DNA of 64,000 bases, taken from assembly GCF_937936315.1 (NCBI RefSeq), contig NZ_CALGWU010000006.1, positions 59,036-123,035 of the forward strand, given 5' to 3'. Both the position numbers and the translations under genes were made by a program. Under the pieces are notes generated by a model that had not been told where the DNA came from, made no database searches, and saw nothing but the letters and a program-made list of their open reading frames with translations. Numbering within the stretch: the stretch's first letter is position 1; each line of letters starts with the position of its first letter. This document shows positions 41,940 to 50,427 of the stretch, piece by piece. This stretch comes from an uncultured Capnocytophaga sp. (GTDB lineage Bacteria > Bacteroidota > Bacteroidia > Flavobacteriales > Flavobacteriaceae).

Positions 41940-44900
41940 ATGCTTCTCTTCTTTAAAAACCCAAAAAACACTATCTATGTGGTAGCTACCGAAGTTACCC
42001 TTACTGAGACCGACCTCAACAAATTGAAATGGCTGTTTGGCAATGCCCAGCAACTCCCCTCCCCTACCCTTAGCGGTACTTTCATCGGACCCCGTGCGGC
42101 GATGATTACCCCTTGGAGTACCAATGCAGTGGAAATTACCCAAAATATGGACATCCACGGGATTACCCGCATCGAGGAGTTCCACGAACTAACCGACCCC
42201 AATACTCCTTTTGACCCTATGCTCTTTGAGCGATACAACGGTCTTACTCAAGATAGCTTTACTATCGATATTCAACCGCAAACAACACTCGAAATCGATG
42301 ATATCGAGGCATATAACCAGCAAGAAGGACTTGCGCTAAGCGCCGAAGAAGTCGCCTATTTGCAAAATCTTTCTAAAGAACTGGGGCGCAAACTCACCGA
42401 CTCGGAAGTGTTTGGCTTCTCGCAAATCAACTCCGAACACTGTCGCCATAAAATCTTCAACGGCACTTTTGTTATCAATGGTGAGGAAAAACCTTCTACC
42501 CTCTTCAAACTCATTAAAAAGACATCACAAGAACACCCTAATAGCATTGTTTCGGCTTATAAGGACAATGTGGCTTTCATAAAAGGGGCTACTGTCGACC
42601 AGTTCGCACCTAAAAGTGCCGATAAACCCGATTTCTACGAGGTAAAACCTTTTGAGGCAGTGCTCTCACTCAAAGCCGAAACCCACAACTTCCCCACTAC
42701 CGTAGAGCCTTTCAACGGGGCGGCTACAGGTTCGGGAGGTGAAATACGCGACCGTCTCGCGGGCGGACAAGGTTCTTTGCCTTTGGCAGGTACGGCGGTA
42801 TATATGACGGCTTACCCCCGATTAGAAGAAGACCGCCCTTGGGAAAAAGGAATGGCAGAGCGTAAATGGCTCTACCAAACACCAATGGATATCCTCATCA
42901 AAGCCTCTAACGGAGCCACCGATTTCGGTAATAAATTCGGTCAACCACTCATTACGGGTTCACTTTTCACCTTTGAACACGAAGAGGGCGGACGCAAATT
43001 AGGCTTTGACAAAGTGATTATGCAAGCAGGAGGCGTAGGTTATGCCAAAGCCTCACAAGCCATAAAGCACACCCCACAAGAAGGTGACAAAATAGTTATC
43101 TTAGGCGGTGAAAACTACCGCATAGGTATGGGAGGTGCTGCGGTATCATCTGCCAATACTGGCGCTTTTGGCGCAGGTATCGAGCTCAATGCAGTACAGC
43201 GTTCTAACCCCGAAATGCAAAAACGCGCTGCCAATGCAATTCGCGCAATGGTAGAATCGGACGAGAATCCTATCGTTTCTATACACGACCACGGAGCTGG
43301 CGGACACCTCAACTGTCTCTCAGAACTCATAGAAGAAACCGGTGGTAAAATTGACTTAGACAAACTGCCCGTAGGCGACCCTACCCTATCGGACAAGGAA
43401 ATTATAGGCAATGAATCTCAAGAGCGTATGGGATTGGTTTTGCCCGAAAAGGCTATTACCAAACTAAAAACCATTGCCGACCGTGAGCGTGCACCTATGT
43501 ACGAAGTGGGCGTGGTTACCAGCGACAAGCATTTTAGCATTGCTTCTGCAAAGAAAGGTACCCACCCAATGGATTTAGACCTCAGCGCGCTCTTTGGCAG
43601 TTCGCCAAAAACCGTAATGACCGATGAAACAGTAGTTACTAACTACGAAGAGTTACACTACTATACAAGTCAGTTACAGAACTATTTGGTACAAGTATTG
43701 CAATTAGAAAGTGTGGCTTGTAAAGACTGGCTTACCAATAAGGTAGACCGTTGTGTAGGGGGCAAAGTCGCCAAACAACAATGTGCAGGCGCACTACAAC
43801 TCCCCTTGAACAACGTAGGGGTTATGGCTTTGGACTACAATGGCAAAGAAGGAATCGCTACCAGTATTGGTCATTCGCCTCTTACAGCTCTCATCAGCCC
43901 TACCGCAGGTAGCCGCAACGCTATTGCCGAAGCACTTACTAACATTGTTTGGGCGCCACTAAAAGACGGCTTACAAAGTGTATCGCTATCCGCCAACTGG
44001 ATGTGGGCGTGCCGCAATAAAGGAGAAGATGCACGTTTGTACGAAGCCGTAGAAGCCGCTTCTAATTTTGCGATTGAATTGGGTATCAATATCCCTACTG
44101 GTAAAGATTCCCTTTCTATGAAACAAAAATACCCCGACGGTGGTGATGTGATTGCCCCAGGCACGGTGATTATTTCGGCGGCTGCCCATTGTACCGACGT
44201 GCAAAAAGTAGTAGAGCCCGTATTGAAACGCAATGGAGGTAACATTTATTATATCAACTTCTCGGGCGCTCATTTTGAATTAGGGGGTTCGGCTTTTGCC
44301 CAAGTATTAAACAAAATAGGCGACAAAGCTCCTACCGTAACAGATGCCGAAGGCTTTAAAACAGCTTTCAACGTAGTACAATCTCTGATAAAAGAAGGTA
44401 AAATACAAGCAGGACACGACATTGGTAGCGGCGGACTTATCACAACGCTCTTAGAGATGTGCTTTGCCGAAAACGACTTAGGGGCTACCATCGATTTGAG
44501 CGGACTCTCTGCCGATGAAGACCTTATCAAAACCCTATTTGCCGAAAATGCAGGGGTGGTAATACAAGCCGATAGCAGCATTGAAGCTACTTTAGAAGAA
44601 AACTTCTTAGAATGGGCAAATATAGGCGAAGTAACTACTTCACAAGAACTTACTATTCACCATTTCGGTAGAGACTATCATTTCAACATCCCCGAATTGC
44701 GCGATGTGTGGTATCTCACTTCTTATTTGTTAGACAAACAACAAACGCAAAACGACAAGGCGACTGAACGTTATCAAAACTATTCTGAACAGCCTCTACA
44801 ATACACTTTCCCAGCGCACTTCACAGGTGAAAAACCCGCACGCCCCGCAGGCAAACGCCCTATAGCGGCAGTGATACGCGAAAAGGGTAGCAACTCCGAG

Positions 44901-45608
44901 CGCGAAATGGCAAATGCCCTTTACTTAGCAGGCTTTGATGTGAAAGACGTGCATACTACCGACCTTATCAGCGGACGTGAAACTTTGGAAGATGTACAAT
45001 TTATAGGGGCTGTAGGTGGTTTCTCTAATTCCGATGTGTTAGGCAGTGCCAAAGGTTGGGCAGGTGCTTTGCTTTACAACGAGCAAGCTAAAAAAGCGTT
45101 AGATAACTTCTTTGCTCGCCCCGACACCCTTTCGGTAGGTATCTGTAATGGCTGTCAGTTGTTTATGGAGTTAGAAGTCATCAACCCTGAGCACGCAGAG
45201 CACGGCAAGATGTGGCATAATGATAGTGGCAAGCACGAAAGTGGCTTTGTATCGGTAAGCATTCCTGAGAACAACTCGGTGATGCTCTCCACTCTTGCCG
45301 GTAGTACCTTAGGGGTATGGATATCACACGGCGAAGGGAAATTCCACTTGCCATTGGCAGAAGCCGAATATAATATTGTAGGTAAATACACTTATCAGGA
45401 GTACCCTGCCAACCCTAATGGTTCTGATTACAACACGGCTATGCTATGCGACAAGTCGGGACGCCATTTGGTAACGATGCCTCACATAGAGCGTTCGGTT
45501 TTCCCTTGGCAATGGGCATACTATCCGAGTGAAAAAACAGCGGTTAGCCCTTGGTTAGAGGCGTTTATCAATGCCCGCAAGTGGATTGAAGCACGCAATG
45601 CTAAATAA
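41940..45608 (+). CDS. purL: Phosphoribosylformylglycinamidine synthase (large single-chain form)
   Basis: 1222 residues from the ATG at 41940; an in-frame TTG at 41931 lies in the heptamer array. Multi-domain enzyme of purine synthesis: N-terminal PurS-like domain, linker, two AIR-synthase-type halves (FSQINSEHCRHKIF and KAETHNFPTTVEPFNGAATGSGGEIRD at about 160-270), and a C-terminal class I glutaminase. The glutaminase Cys is in SVGICNGCQL, and the His and Glu are near the C-terminus (PHIER). The single-chain form is usual for Bacteroidota. No other pur gene is nearby. Confidence 0.95.
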   Translation: MLLFFKNPKNTIYVVATEVTLTETDLNKLKWLFGNAQQLPSPTLSGTFIGPRAAMITPWSTNAVEITQNMDIHGITRIEEFHELTDPNTPFDPMLFERYNGLTQDSFTIDIQPQTTLEIDDIEAYNQQEGLALSAEEVAYLQNLSKELGRKLTDSEVFGFSQINSEHCRHKIFNGTFVINGEEKPSTLFKLIKKTSQEHPNSIVSAYKDNVAFIKGATVDQFAPKSADKPDFYEVKPFEAVLSLKAETHNFPTTVEPFNGAATGSGGEIRDRLAGGQGSLPLAGTAVYMTAYPRLEEDRPWEKGMAERKWLYQTPMDILIKASNGATDFGNKFGQPLITGSLFTFEHEEGGRKLGFDKVIMQAGGVGYAKASQAIKHTPQEGDKIVILGGENYRIGMGGAAVSSANTGAFGAGIELNAVQRSNPEMQKRAANAIRAMVESDENPIVSIHDHGAGGHLNCLSELIEETGGKIDLDKLPVGDPTLSDKEIIGNESQERMGLVLPEKAITKLKTIADRERAPMYEVGVVTSDKHFSIASAKKGTHPMDLDLSALFGSSPKTVMTDETVVTNYEELHYYTSQLQNYLVQVLQLESVACKDWLTNKVDRCVGGKVAKQQCAGALQLPLNNVGVMALDYNGKEGIATSIGHSPLTALISPTAGSRNAIAEALTNIVWAPLKDGLQSVSLSANWMWACRNKGEDARLYEAVEAASNFAIELGINIPTGKDSLSMKQKYPDGGDVIAPGTVIISAAAHCTDVQKVVEPVLKRNGGNIYYINFSGAHFELGGSAFAQVLNKIGDKAPTVTDAEGFKTAFNVVQSLIKEGKIQAGHDIGSGGLITTLLEMCFAENDLGATIDLSGLSADEDLIKTLFAENAGVVIQADSSIEATLEENFLEWANIGEVTTSQELTIHHFGRDYHFNIPELRDVWYLTSYLLDKQQTQNDKATERYQNYSEQPLQYTFPAHFTGEKPARPAGKRPIAAVIREKGSNSEREMANALYLAGFDVKDVHTTDLISGRETLEDVQFIGAVGGFSNSDVLGSAKGWAGALLYNEQAKKALDNFFARPDTLSVGICNGCQLFMELEVINPEHAEHGKMWHNDSGKHESGFVSVSIPENNSVMLSTLAGSTLGVWISHGEGKFHLPLAEAEYNIVGKYTYQEYPANPNGSDYNTAMLCDKSGRHLVTMPHIERSVFPWQWAYYPSEKTAVSPWLEAFINARKWIEARNAK

Positions 45609-45663
45609 AAATGGTAAAGAAAATCTTAAAAAAATAAGTGCTTTAAGTATTAAAATTACGCTA

Positions 45664-45690
45664 AAAAGGGGCTTTGTGAGCCCCTTTTAT
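45664..45690 (+). terminator. purL terminator
   Basis: AAAAGGGGCT, TTGTG loop, AGCCCCTTTT: a perfect stem. Confidence 0.92.
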
Positions 45691-45720
45691 ATTAAACTTT
45701 TGTTAAACTTAAAAATACAC

Positions 45721-45750
45721 TTGACAGGTACTGTTTTATTCGTACCTTTG
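45721..45750 (+). promoter_or_regulatory. Strong orphan promoter
   Basis: TTGACA (TTG 45721-45723), 19 nt, TACCTTTG 45743-45750, the best promoter in the window. Nothing on the plus strand follows except a tRNA-like stub; the next gene is convergent. Confidence 0.7.
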
Positions 45751-45756
45751 CATCGC

Positions 45757-45781
45757 AATGAGGGTGGTAGCTCATTGTAAA
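45757..45781 (+). pseudogene. Possible tRNA 5' stub
   Basis: The sequence AGGGTGGTAGCTCA reads like a tRNA acceptor 5' strand, U8-A9 and the D-arm GCTCA. It then diverges (TTGTAAAC), with no D-loop closing strand, anticodon or T arm. Its position just after a tRNA-type promoter suggests the 5' end of a deleted tRNA gene. Chance similarity is possible. Confidence 0.35.
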
Positions 45782-45804
45782 CTTCAAATAATAGTTTTCA
45801 TAAT

Positions 45805-46185
45805 TTAAAGTTTTGGTTGGTTAATGAAGAAGTCCGATAATTCTTTTATCGGACTTTCTTTTTTTAATTCTTGCAACATTTCTTCTAAATCAACAGAAAA
45901 AGAAGGTAATTGTATTGTAATAGTACTGAAAGGACAATTACTTTTTAGGGTTTTTGTGATATAGATATGCAAGGTATTGACTTTCAATTCAAACACTACA
46001 TCTTGACACAAGGCATAAATATAATGAGTTTGCTCATTGTATTCAAAATAGAGTTCTTCTTCATAAGCTAATCTACTTATAGAAAAATATTGCTCTTTAT
46101 TTATAAAAGCTATTTGTAAAAGCTCTCCCCAAGAAGCACGAGGGTTGAGGTTGATTTCTTCAGAAGTAAAAAATAAGGTGTTCAT
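45805..46185 (-). CDS. Hypothetical protein
   Basis: 126 residues, acidic, no signal peptide or membrane segment, and no recognised domain. The sequence has alternating strands (YFEYNEQTHYIYAL) and a C-terminal helix (DLEEMLQELKKE). It starts with a normal ATG at 46185. It is convergent with the orphan promoter and AT-rich. No functional context. Confidence 0.55.
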   Translation of the reverse strand: MNTLFFTSEEINLNPRASWGELLQIAFINKEQYFSISRLAYEEELYFEYNEQTHYIYALCQDVVFELKVNTLHIYITKTLKSNCPFSTITIQLPSFSVDLEEMLQELKKESPIKELSDFFINQPKL

Positions 46186-46312
46186 TATGTCTTAAATTAT
46201 TTTATAGTTTTCAGTACTATCGGTTATAAACTGAACATTTGGATTCTGTGTTCATACTGCAATACTCATAATTCTATTTCTTTTTACGTCAAAGATACAA
46301 CTTTTTACTCCC

Positions 46313-46382
46313 CCCTGACACCTGTGCCCTGAAACCTGAAACCTAGCACCTGAAACCTGACACCTACCCCCTATCCCCTGAC
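46313..46382 (-). repeat. Heptamer array, ACCTGAA / TTCAGGT type, ten units
   Basis: Plus strand: CCCTGAC, ACCTGTG, CCCTGAA, ACCTGAA, ACCTAGC, ACCTGAA, ACCTGAC, ACCTACC, CCCTATC, CCCTGAC, in perfect 7-bp phase. The stop (46364-46366) and last residues (SGDRG) of tdk lie inside it. The unit is the same as in the array ending the histidine kinase gene at 2.4 kb. Confidence 0.9.
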
Positions 46383-46954
46383 TTCATTGCTTTATAGAAA
46401 GCTGCGCGACTTAGAGGTTCGTAACTATCGGCTTCACCGAGCATTCGCTGTTGATCATTAGCGACTTTGCGGAAACTGTAGTTGGCGAGGTTGCCCGTGC
46501 GGGTGCAAACAGCGTGTACCTTGGTAACATATTCGGCAGTTGCCATCAAAAAAGGCATCGGACCAAAAGGTCTGCCCTTGTAATCCATATCAAGCCCTGC
46601 TACAATCACACGCATACCGCGATTGGCGAGTTCGTTGCACACATTCACAATTTCATCGTCAAAAAATTGAGCCTCGTCTATGCCCACCACATCGCAACCA
46701 TCGGCTAAGAGCATAATACTGGAAGCGGCTTCTACGGGAGTTGAGGGGATTTCATTGGCATTGTGCGACACTATATTGGTATCGTCATAGCGGGTATCAA
46801 AGGCAGGTTTGAAGATTTCAACCTTCTGTTTAGCAAATTGAGCGCGGCGCAATCGGCGAATCAGTTCTTCGGTTTTACCCGAGAACATCGACCCGCATAT
46901 TACTTCTATCCAACCCGTTTTTTCGTTGTCGTTTACTGTATTTTCTAAAAACAT
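46364..46954 (-). CDS. tdk: Thymidine kinase (type II)
   Basis: 196 residues. P-loop GSMFSGKTEE (about 21-30), DEAQFF (Walker B-like, catalytic base region), and the zinc-binding CTRTGN in the lasso region, although that Cys has few visible Cys partners. Salvages thymidine to dTMP. The C-terminal residues SGDRG and the stop are array-encoded. It starts 4 bp after nothing but spacer; the DUF3078 gene begins upstream on the same strand and ends at 46958, so they are cotranscribed. Confidence 0.93.
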   Translation of the reverse strand: MFLENTVNDNEKTGWIEVICGSMFSGKTEELIRRLRRAQFAKQKVEIFKPAFDTRYDDTNIVSHNANEIPSTPVEAASSIMLLADGCDVVGIDEAQFFDDEIVNVCNELANRGMRVIVAGLDMDYKGRPFGPMPFLMATAEYVTKVHAVCTRTGNLANYSFRKVANDQQRMLGEADSYEPLSRAAFYKAMKSGDRG

Positions 46955-46957
46955 CGC

Positions 46958-47977
46958 TTAAAAAGTATATAATACCCCTACTCCTAATATTTGTTTGAGC
47001 TGAGTGCGTGCTCCATAATTGTGTTTTTCGCCGTTAGGAGCTGTGTACGAATAGAATTTCACATCGTCATCGTATTTGATATGCACCCCTATACGCGCTT
47101 GAACGTAGCTATTCACCTTTAGGTTCAGATTGGTTTCCCAATCCACATCTATATTTCCAAAGTTTTTGAGGTAATCGCCATAGAGGTTAAAGGAGGTGTT
47201 GAGCATCATATTTTCCATTATCTTTTTATCCCAACGCCCTGATACTGAAAAACCGAGTTCATTATGCGTGCGTTTTCCTTTTTTGAGGATAGTACCATCG
47301 GAGGCACGTACAGCTTTTTCTACCCCAAAAGCTCCGTCATTAGCCAAATTCTGATCAAACACTGCAGTAGTTTTGATGGTAATAGGTGAAAGGAAGAGAT
47401 TGAATTTGATTTTAGCAGGTGCGTATTCAGCTCCCAAACCGAAGGTTACATAAGCTGGTGCTAAGAATTTAGAGACAGGCTTATCTACATTGGGGTAGTT
47501 ATAACCATCACTTATCTGGGTAAGAAACTGATAGCGTGCGGTGTAATACCAAAAAGATTTAGAGTCACCTCGATATCCAAATGCGGAAACGATAGACAGT
47601 TTATCATCTGTTTTACGCACTTCGCGTCCTTTTTGGGCATTGATACCATAGTTAATTTCGAGTTCGTTATCCCAAAAGAAAGTGCGTTCGTTATAACGAC
47701 GTCGGAATTTAGCATTCATAATACCTGAAATTGAAGACTCACCCCCTGCGTTCCAATTGGAGAAAGCTACTTCGCTCATATTCAAACCTACTTGGTTGAA
47801 TTGAAACCATTTATTTTGTTCCTTTTGGTATCGGTTAAAGGTAAATTTGAGTGCCTCAGGATCTTCAATAACCCTAATGGTATCAATTTTTACATCGGCT
47901 TGGAAAGCCTTAGCCTTGCGCACTTGTCCCCACGCTGTAGCACTGCAAAGAAGGAGTGCAATAATGAGTTTTTTCAT
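46958..47977 (-). CDS. DUF3078 outer-membrane protein
   Basis: 339 residues from the ATG at 47977. Signal peptide about 1-17 (ending AWGQ). The family hallmark is FSNWNAGGESSISG (about 72-85), followed by a barrel-like region with paired strands and a terminal aromatic (LYTF). Function unknown; probably an outer-membrane beta-barrel. It has its own promoter within the end of dxs. Only 3 bp separate its stop from the tdk start. Confidence 0.82.
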   Translation of the reverse strand: MKKLIIALLLCSATAWGQVRKAKAFQADVKIDTIRVIEDPEALKFTFNRYQKEQNKWFQFNQVGLNMSEVAFSNWNAGGESSISGIMNAKFRRRYNERTFFWDNELEINYGINAQKGREVRKTDDKLSIVSAFGYRGDSKSFWYYTARYQFLTQISDGYNYPNVDKPVSKFLAPAYVTFGLGAEYAPAKIKFNLFLSPITIKTTAVFDQNLANDGAFGVEKAVRASDGTILKKGKRTHNELGFSVSGRWDKKIMENMMLNTSFNLYGDYLKNFGNIDVDWETNLNLKVNSYVQARIGVHIKYDDDVKFYSYTAPNGEKHNYGARTQLKQILGVGVLYTF

Positions 47978-48007
47978 ACTGAAAGTGATGCTAAATGATT
48001 CAGGGTG

Positions 48008-48037
48008 CAAAGGTAGGGATAATTTATCAATTAACAA
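48008..48037 (-). promoter_or_regulatory. Promoter of the DUF3078-tdk unit
   Basis: Minus strand TTG (48037..48035), 19 nt, TACCTTTG (48015..48008). The -33 element falls inside the last codons of dxs and inside the octamer array. Confidence 0.7.
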
Positions 48038-48060
48038 ATTGACAAATTGGCAAATCGGCT
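48021..48060 (-). repeat. Octamer array, AATTGGCA type
   Basis: AATTTATC, AATTAACA, AATTGACA, AATTGGCA, AATCGGCT: five 8-bp units. They encode the last residues of Dxs (FANLSIC), its stop, and the next promoter's -33 TTG at the same time. Confidence 0.85.
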
Positions 48061-49722
48061 CATTACTCCCATAAAAGCATCAGGAAGTGTGATGATTTTC
48101 AAAGGAATAGTATAATTGTGTTGCGTAACAAATTCGGCTATAGCACTGCCCAATCCTCCCATAGCTCCTTCTTCTACTGTAATGACTTTTTTGTAATTTT
48201 GGAAGATATGGTGTAGCATTTCCTCATCCAAAGGCTTGAGAAAACGCATATCGTAATGAGCGTATTTTTCAGCTGTAGTACTTTTTTGGATTTGCTCGGC
48301 AACTTCTTCAGCGATAGCACCAATAGTGAGTACCGCTATTTCACTACCTTCTTTTAGCTGCTCACTCTTGCCAATAGGCAATGCCTGAAAAGGTTGTTGC
48401 CAATGTTTTTCGTTACATCTACCGCGCGGGTAGCGAATGGCAATAGGGTGTTCTAATGGCTGCTGGGCAGTATAGAGCAGGTGGCGCAACTCGGTAGCAT
48501 TGCGTGGTGAGGCGATAATGAGGTTAGGAATGGGACGCAAAAATGCCATATCAAACACCCCGTGATGGGTAGCGCCATCTTCGCCTACAAGTCCCGCGCG
48601 GTCAATACAGAACACCACAGGGAGATTTTGTAGGGCTACGTCGTGAATGAGTTGGTCGTAAGCGCGTTGCAAGAAAGTGGAATAAATCACACAATAAGGG
48701 ATAAAGCCGCGTGCAGCCCAACCTGCTGCAAAGGTTACAGCGTGTTGTTCGGCAATACCTACATCAAACACTCTATGAGGGAAAGATTGGTGCATAGTGG
48801 TAAGTCCGCTACCACTGCTCATTGCAGGGGTAATGGCAACAATTTTAGGGTTGCGTGTGGCAAGCTGGGTGAGGGTCTGCCCTACTACCTCTTGGTATTT
48901 CGCAGGAAGTGAAGGTTTTTCGGGGAGTGGTTCTCCCGTAATTTTATCGAATAGAGCAGGCGAATGGTAACTCACTTGCTGGGCTTCCGCTTTAGCAAAT
49001 CCCTTGCCTTTGGTGGTAAGCACGTGCAAGAGTCGCACGCCTCTCTCATTTTTTTCTGCTTCAAGAGAGGTAATCAATTCAGGGAGGTTATGCCCATCTA
49101 CCGTACCTTTGTAAGTGATATTTAAATCGTTGAAGAAAGTTTCATCAGCACCTTTTCTTTGGCGTAACTGCTCGAAATAATTTTTGAGAGCCCCCACAGT
49201 AGGGTCGATAGCCATAGCGTTGTCGTTGAGGATAATAAGCATATTCGCATCGGTAGTGCCGGCATAGTTGAGCGCCTCGAAAGCCATACCGCTCACAATT
49301 GACGCATCGCCTATCACAGCTATATGCTGGCGGGTGGTATTCCCTTCCAAAGCCGATGCCATTGCCATACCCAAAACTGCCGAGAGCGAGGTAGACGAGT
49401 GTCCCGTACCGAAAGTATCGTATTCACTTTCTTCGCGTTTAGGAAAACCGCTAATACCTTCCTTTTCGCGAATATGTGCAAAAGCTTCGTCTCTACCCGT
49501 GATGATTTTATGAGCATAGCACTGGTGTCCCACATCCCACACTAATACATCGTCGGGGGTGTTGAACACATAATGCAGTGCGATAGTAAGTTCTACCACT
49601 CCAAGACTTGCTCCTAAATGTCCTCCCTTTGTAGCAATAACATCTATAATACGATCGCGCAGCTGTTGTGCCAGTGCTGGAAGTGCTGTTATAGGAGTAT
49701 TTCTAAGCTGTTGTATATCCAT
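48031..49722 (-). CDS. dxs: 1-deoxy-D-xylulose-5-phosphate synthase
   Basis: 563 residues, short for the family (usually about 580-640). Condenses pyruvate and glyceraldehyde-3-phosphate with TPP, the first step of the MEP pathway. KGGHLGASLGVVELT, WDVGHQCYAHKI, and the central EQHAVTFAAGWA are conserved. The TPP-Mg motif begins GDAS rather than GDG and continues to NDNAM, a variant I recall from flavobacteria. The C-terminus ends in octamer-array sequence (FANLSIC), so some native tail may have been lost. Confidence 0.93.
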   Translation of the reverse strand: MDIQQLRNTPITALPALAQQLRDRIIDVIATKGGHLGASLGVVELTIALHYVFNTPDDVLVWDVGHQCYAHKIITGRDEAFAHIREKEGISGFPKREESEYDTFGTGHSSTSLSAVLGMAMASALEGNTTRQHIAVIGDASIVSGMAFEALNYAGTTDANMLIILNDNAMAIDPTVGALKNYFEQLRQRKGADETFFNDLNITYKGTVDGHNLPELITSLEAEKNERGVRLLHVLTTKGKGFAKAEAQQVSYHSPALFDKITGEPLPEKPSLPAKYQEVVGQTLTQLATRNPKIVAITPAMSSGSGLTTMHQSFPHRVFDVGIAEQHAVTFAAGWAARGFIPYCVIYSTFLQRAYDQLIHDVALQNLPVVFCIDRAGLVGEDGATHHGVFDMAFLRPIPNLIIASPRNATELRHLLYTAQQPLEHPIAIRYPRGRCNEKHWQQPFQALPIGKSEQLKEGSEIAVLTIGAIAEEVAEQIQKSTTAEKYAHYDMRFLKPLDEEMLHHIFQNYKKVITVEEGAMGGLGSAIAEFVTQHNYTIPLKIITLPDAFMGVMSRFANLSIC

Positions 49723-49724
49723 TA

Positions 49725-49748
49725 CATTTGCTAATTCGCTAATTCTTT
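49725..49748 (-). repeat. Octamer array, AATTCGCT type
   Basis: CATTTGCT, AATTCGCT, AATTCTTT between hemJ and dxs. The hemJ stop (TAG, 49739-49741) is in the array. Confidence 0.6.
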
Positions 49749-50281
49749 CCTTTATTCACTAATTTTACGACTAACATAATCAACACACCCATTGCTACAA
49801 AAGCTAATAAAGAAGCATACCAGTAGGCAACAAAATAACCTCTAAGCACAACGGCAAAAACTACTACAAAAAGAATAATGGTTGCTACCTCGTTGAGCAT
49901 TCGCAATTGCACAGAAGTGAGGGTCGTCTGTCCTGCTTGTAAGCGTTTCATTATACGCCACGAATAGTAATGATACCATAGCAAAAAGGCGATGAACAGC
50001 AGTTTGACGTGCATCCACCCTTGAGTGAAATACACCCATTGCATTGCGTAGAACATATAAATGCCCGAAAGCACCATCAGTATAAGGGCGGGAACAGTGA
50101 TGATGTTCCACAAACGCTCTTCCATAAAGCTAAATTGCTTATGGAGAATAGAACGCTCGGGTTCCTCTTTTTCCAAGGCTTCGGTGTGGTAGATAAAAAG
50201 GCGCACCATATAAAAAAGTCCAGCGAAGTAGCTCACTACAAAGATGATATGGATGCATTTAGCAATAAGATAATCAATCAT
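49739..50281 (-). CDS. hemJ: Protoporphyrinogen IX oxidase HemJ (UPF0093/CopD-like)
   Basis: 180 residues with four to five transmembrane helices. The N-terminal KCIHIIFVVSYFAGLFYMVRLFIYH carries the conserved His and Arg of the HemJ family. The second conserved block, with HVKLLFIAFLLWYHYY, is also present. It oxidises protoporphyrinogen IX in bacteria lacking HemG or HemY. It precedes dxs on the same strand by 16 bp. Confidence 0.85.
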   Translation of the reverse strand: MIDYLIAKCIHIIFVVSYFAGLFYMVRLFIYHTEALEKEEPERSILHKQFSFMEERLWNIITVPALILMVLSGIYMFYAMQWVYFTQGWMHVKLLFIAFLLWYHYYSWRIMKRLQAGQTTLTSVQLRMLNEVATIILFVVVFAVVLRGYFVAYWYASLLAFVAMGVLIMLVVKLVNKGKN

Positions 50282-50322
50282 TATTAAAAGTTTTTATATA
50301 AATTCTAAGTATTTAAAAATAC

Positions 50323-50330
50323 AAAGGTAG
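50323..50330 (-). promoter_or_regulatory. -7 box of hemJ
   Basis: Minus strand TACCTTTG (50330..50323), 41 bp before the ATG. No TTG sits at the right distance. Confidence 0.45.
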
Positions 50331-50372
50331 TAATATTTTTCGGTTCTACTAAAATTATAACAGAAATAGTGC

Positions 50373-50403
50373 TTGTTAATTTGCTAATTATATACTATCT
50401 TTG
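50373..50403 (+). promoter_or_regulatory. Promoter of the PiT transporter gene
   Basis: TTG 50373-50375, 20 nt, TATCTTTG 50396-50403; ATG at 50428. Confidence 0.75.
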
Positions 50404-50427
50404 CCCTCTCAAACTAGTATAAGTGTT

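Noticed and set aside
46313..46382. CRISPR-like array
   Set aside because: The units are only 7 bp with no spacers, no 20-40 bp repeats and no cas genes.
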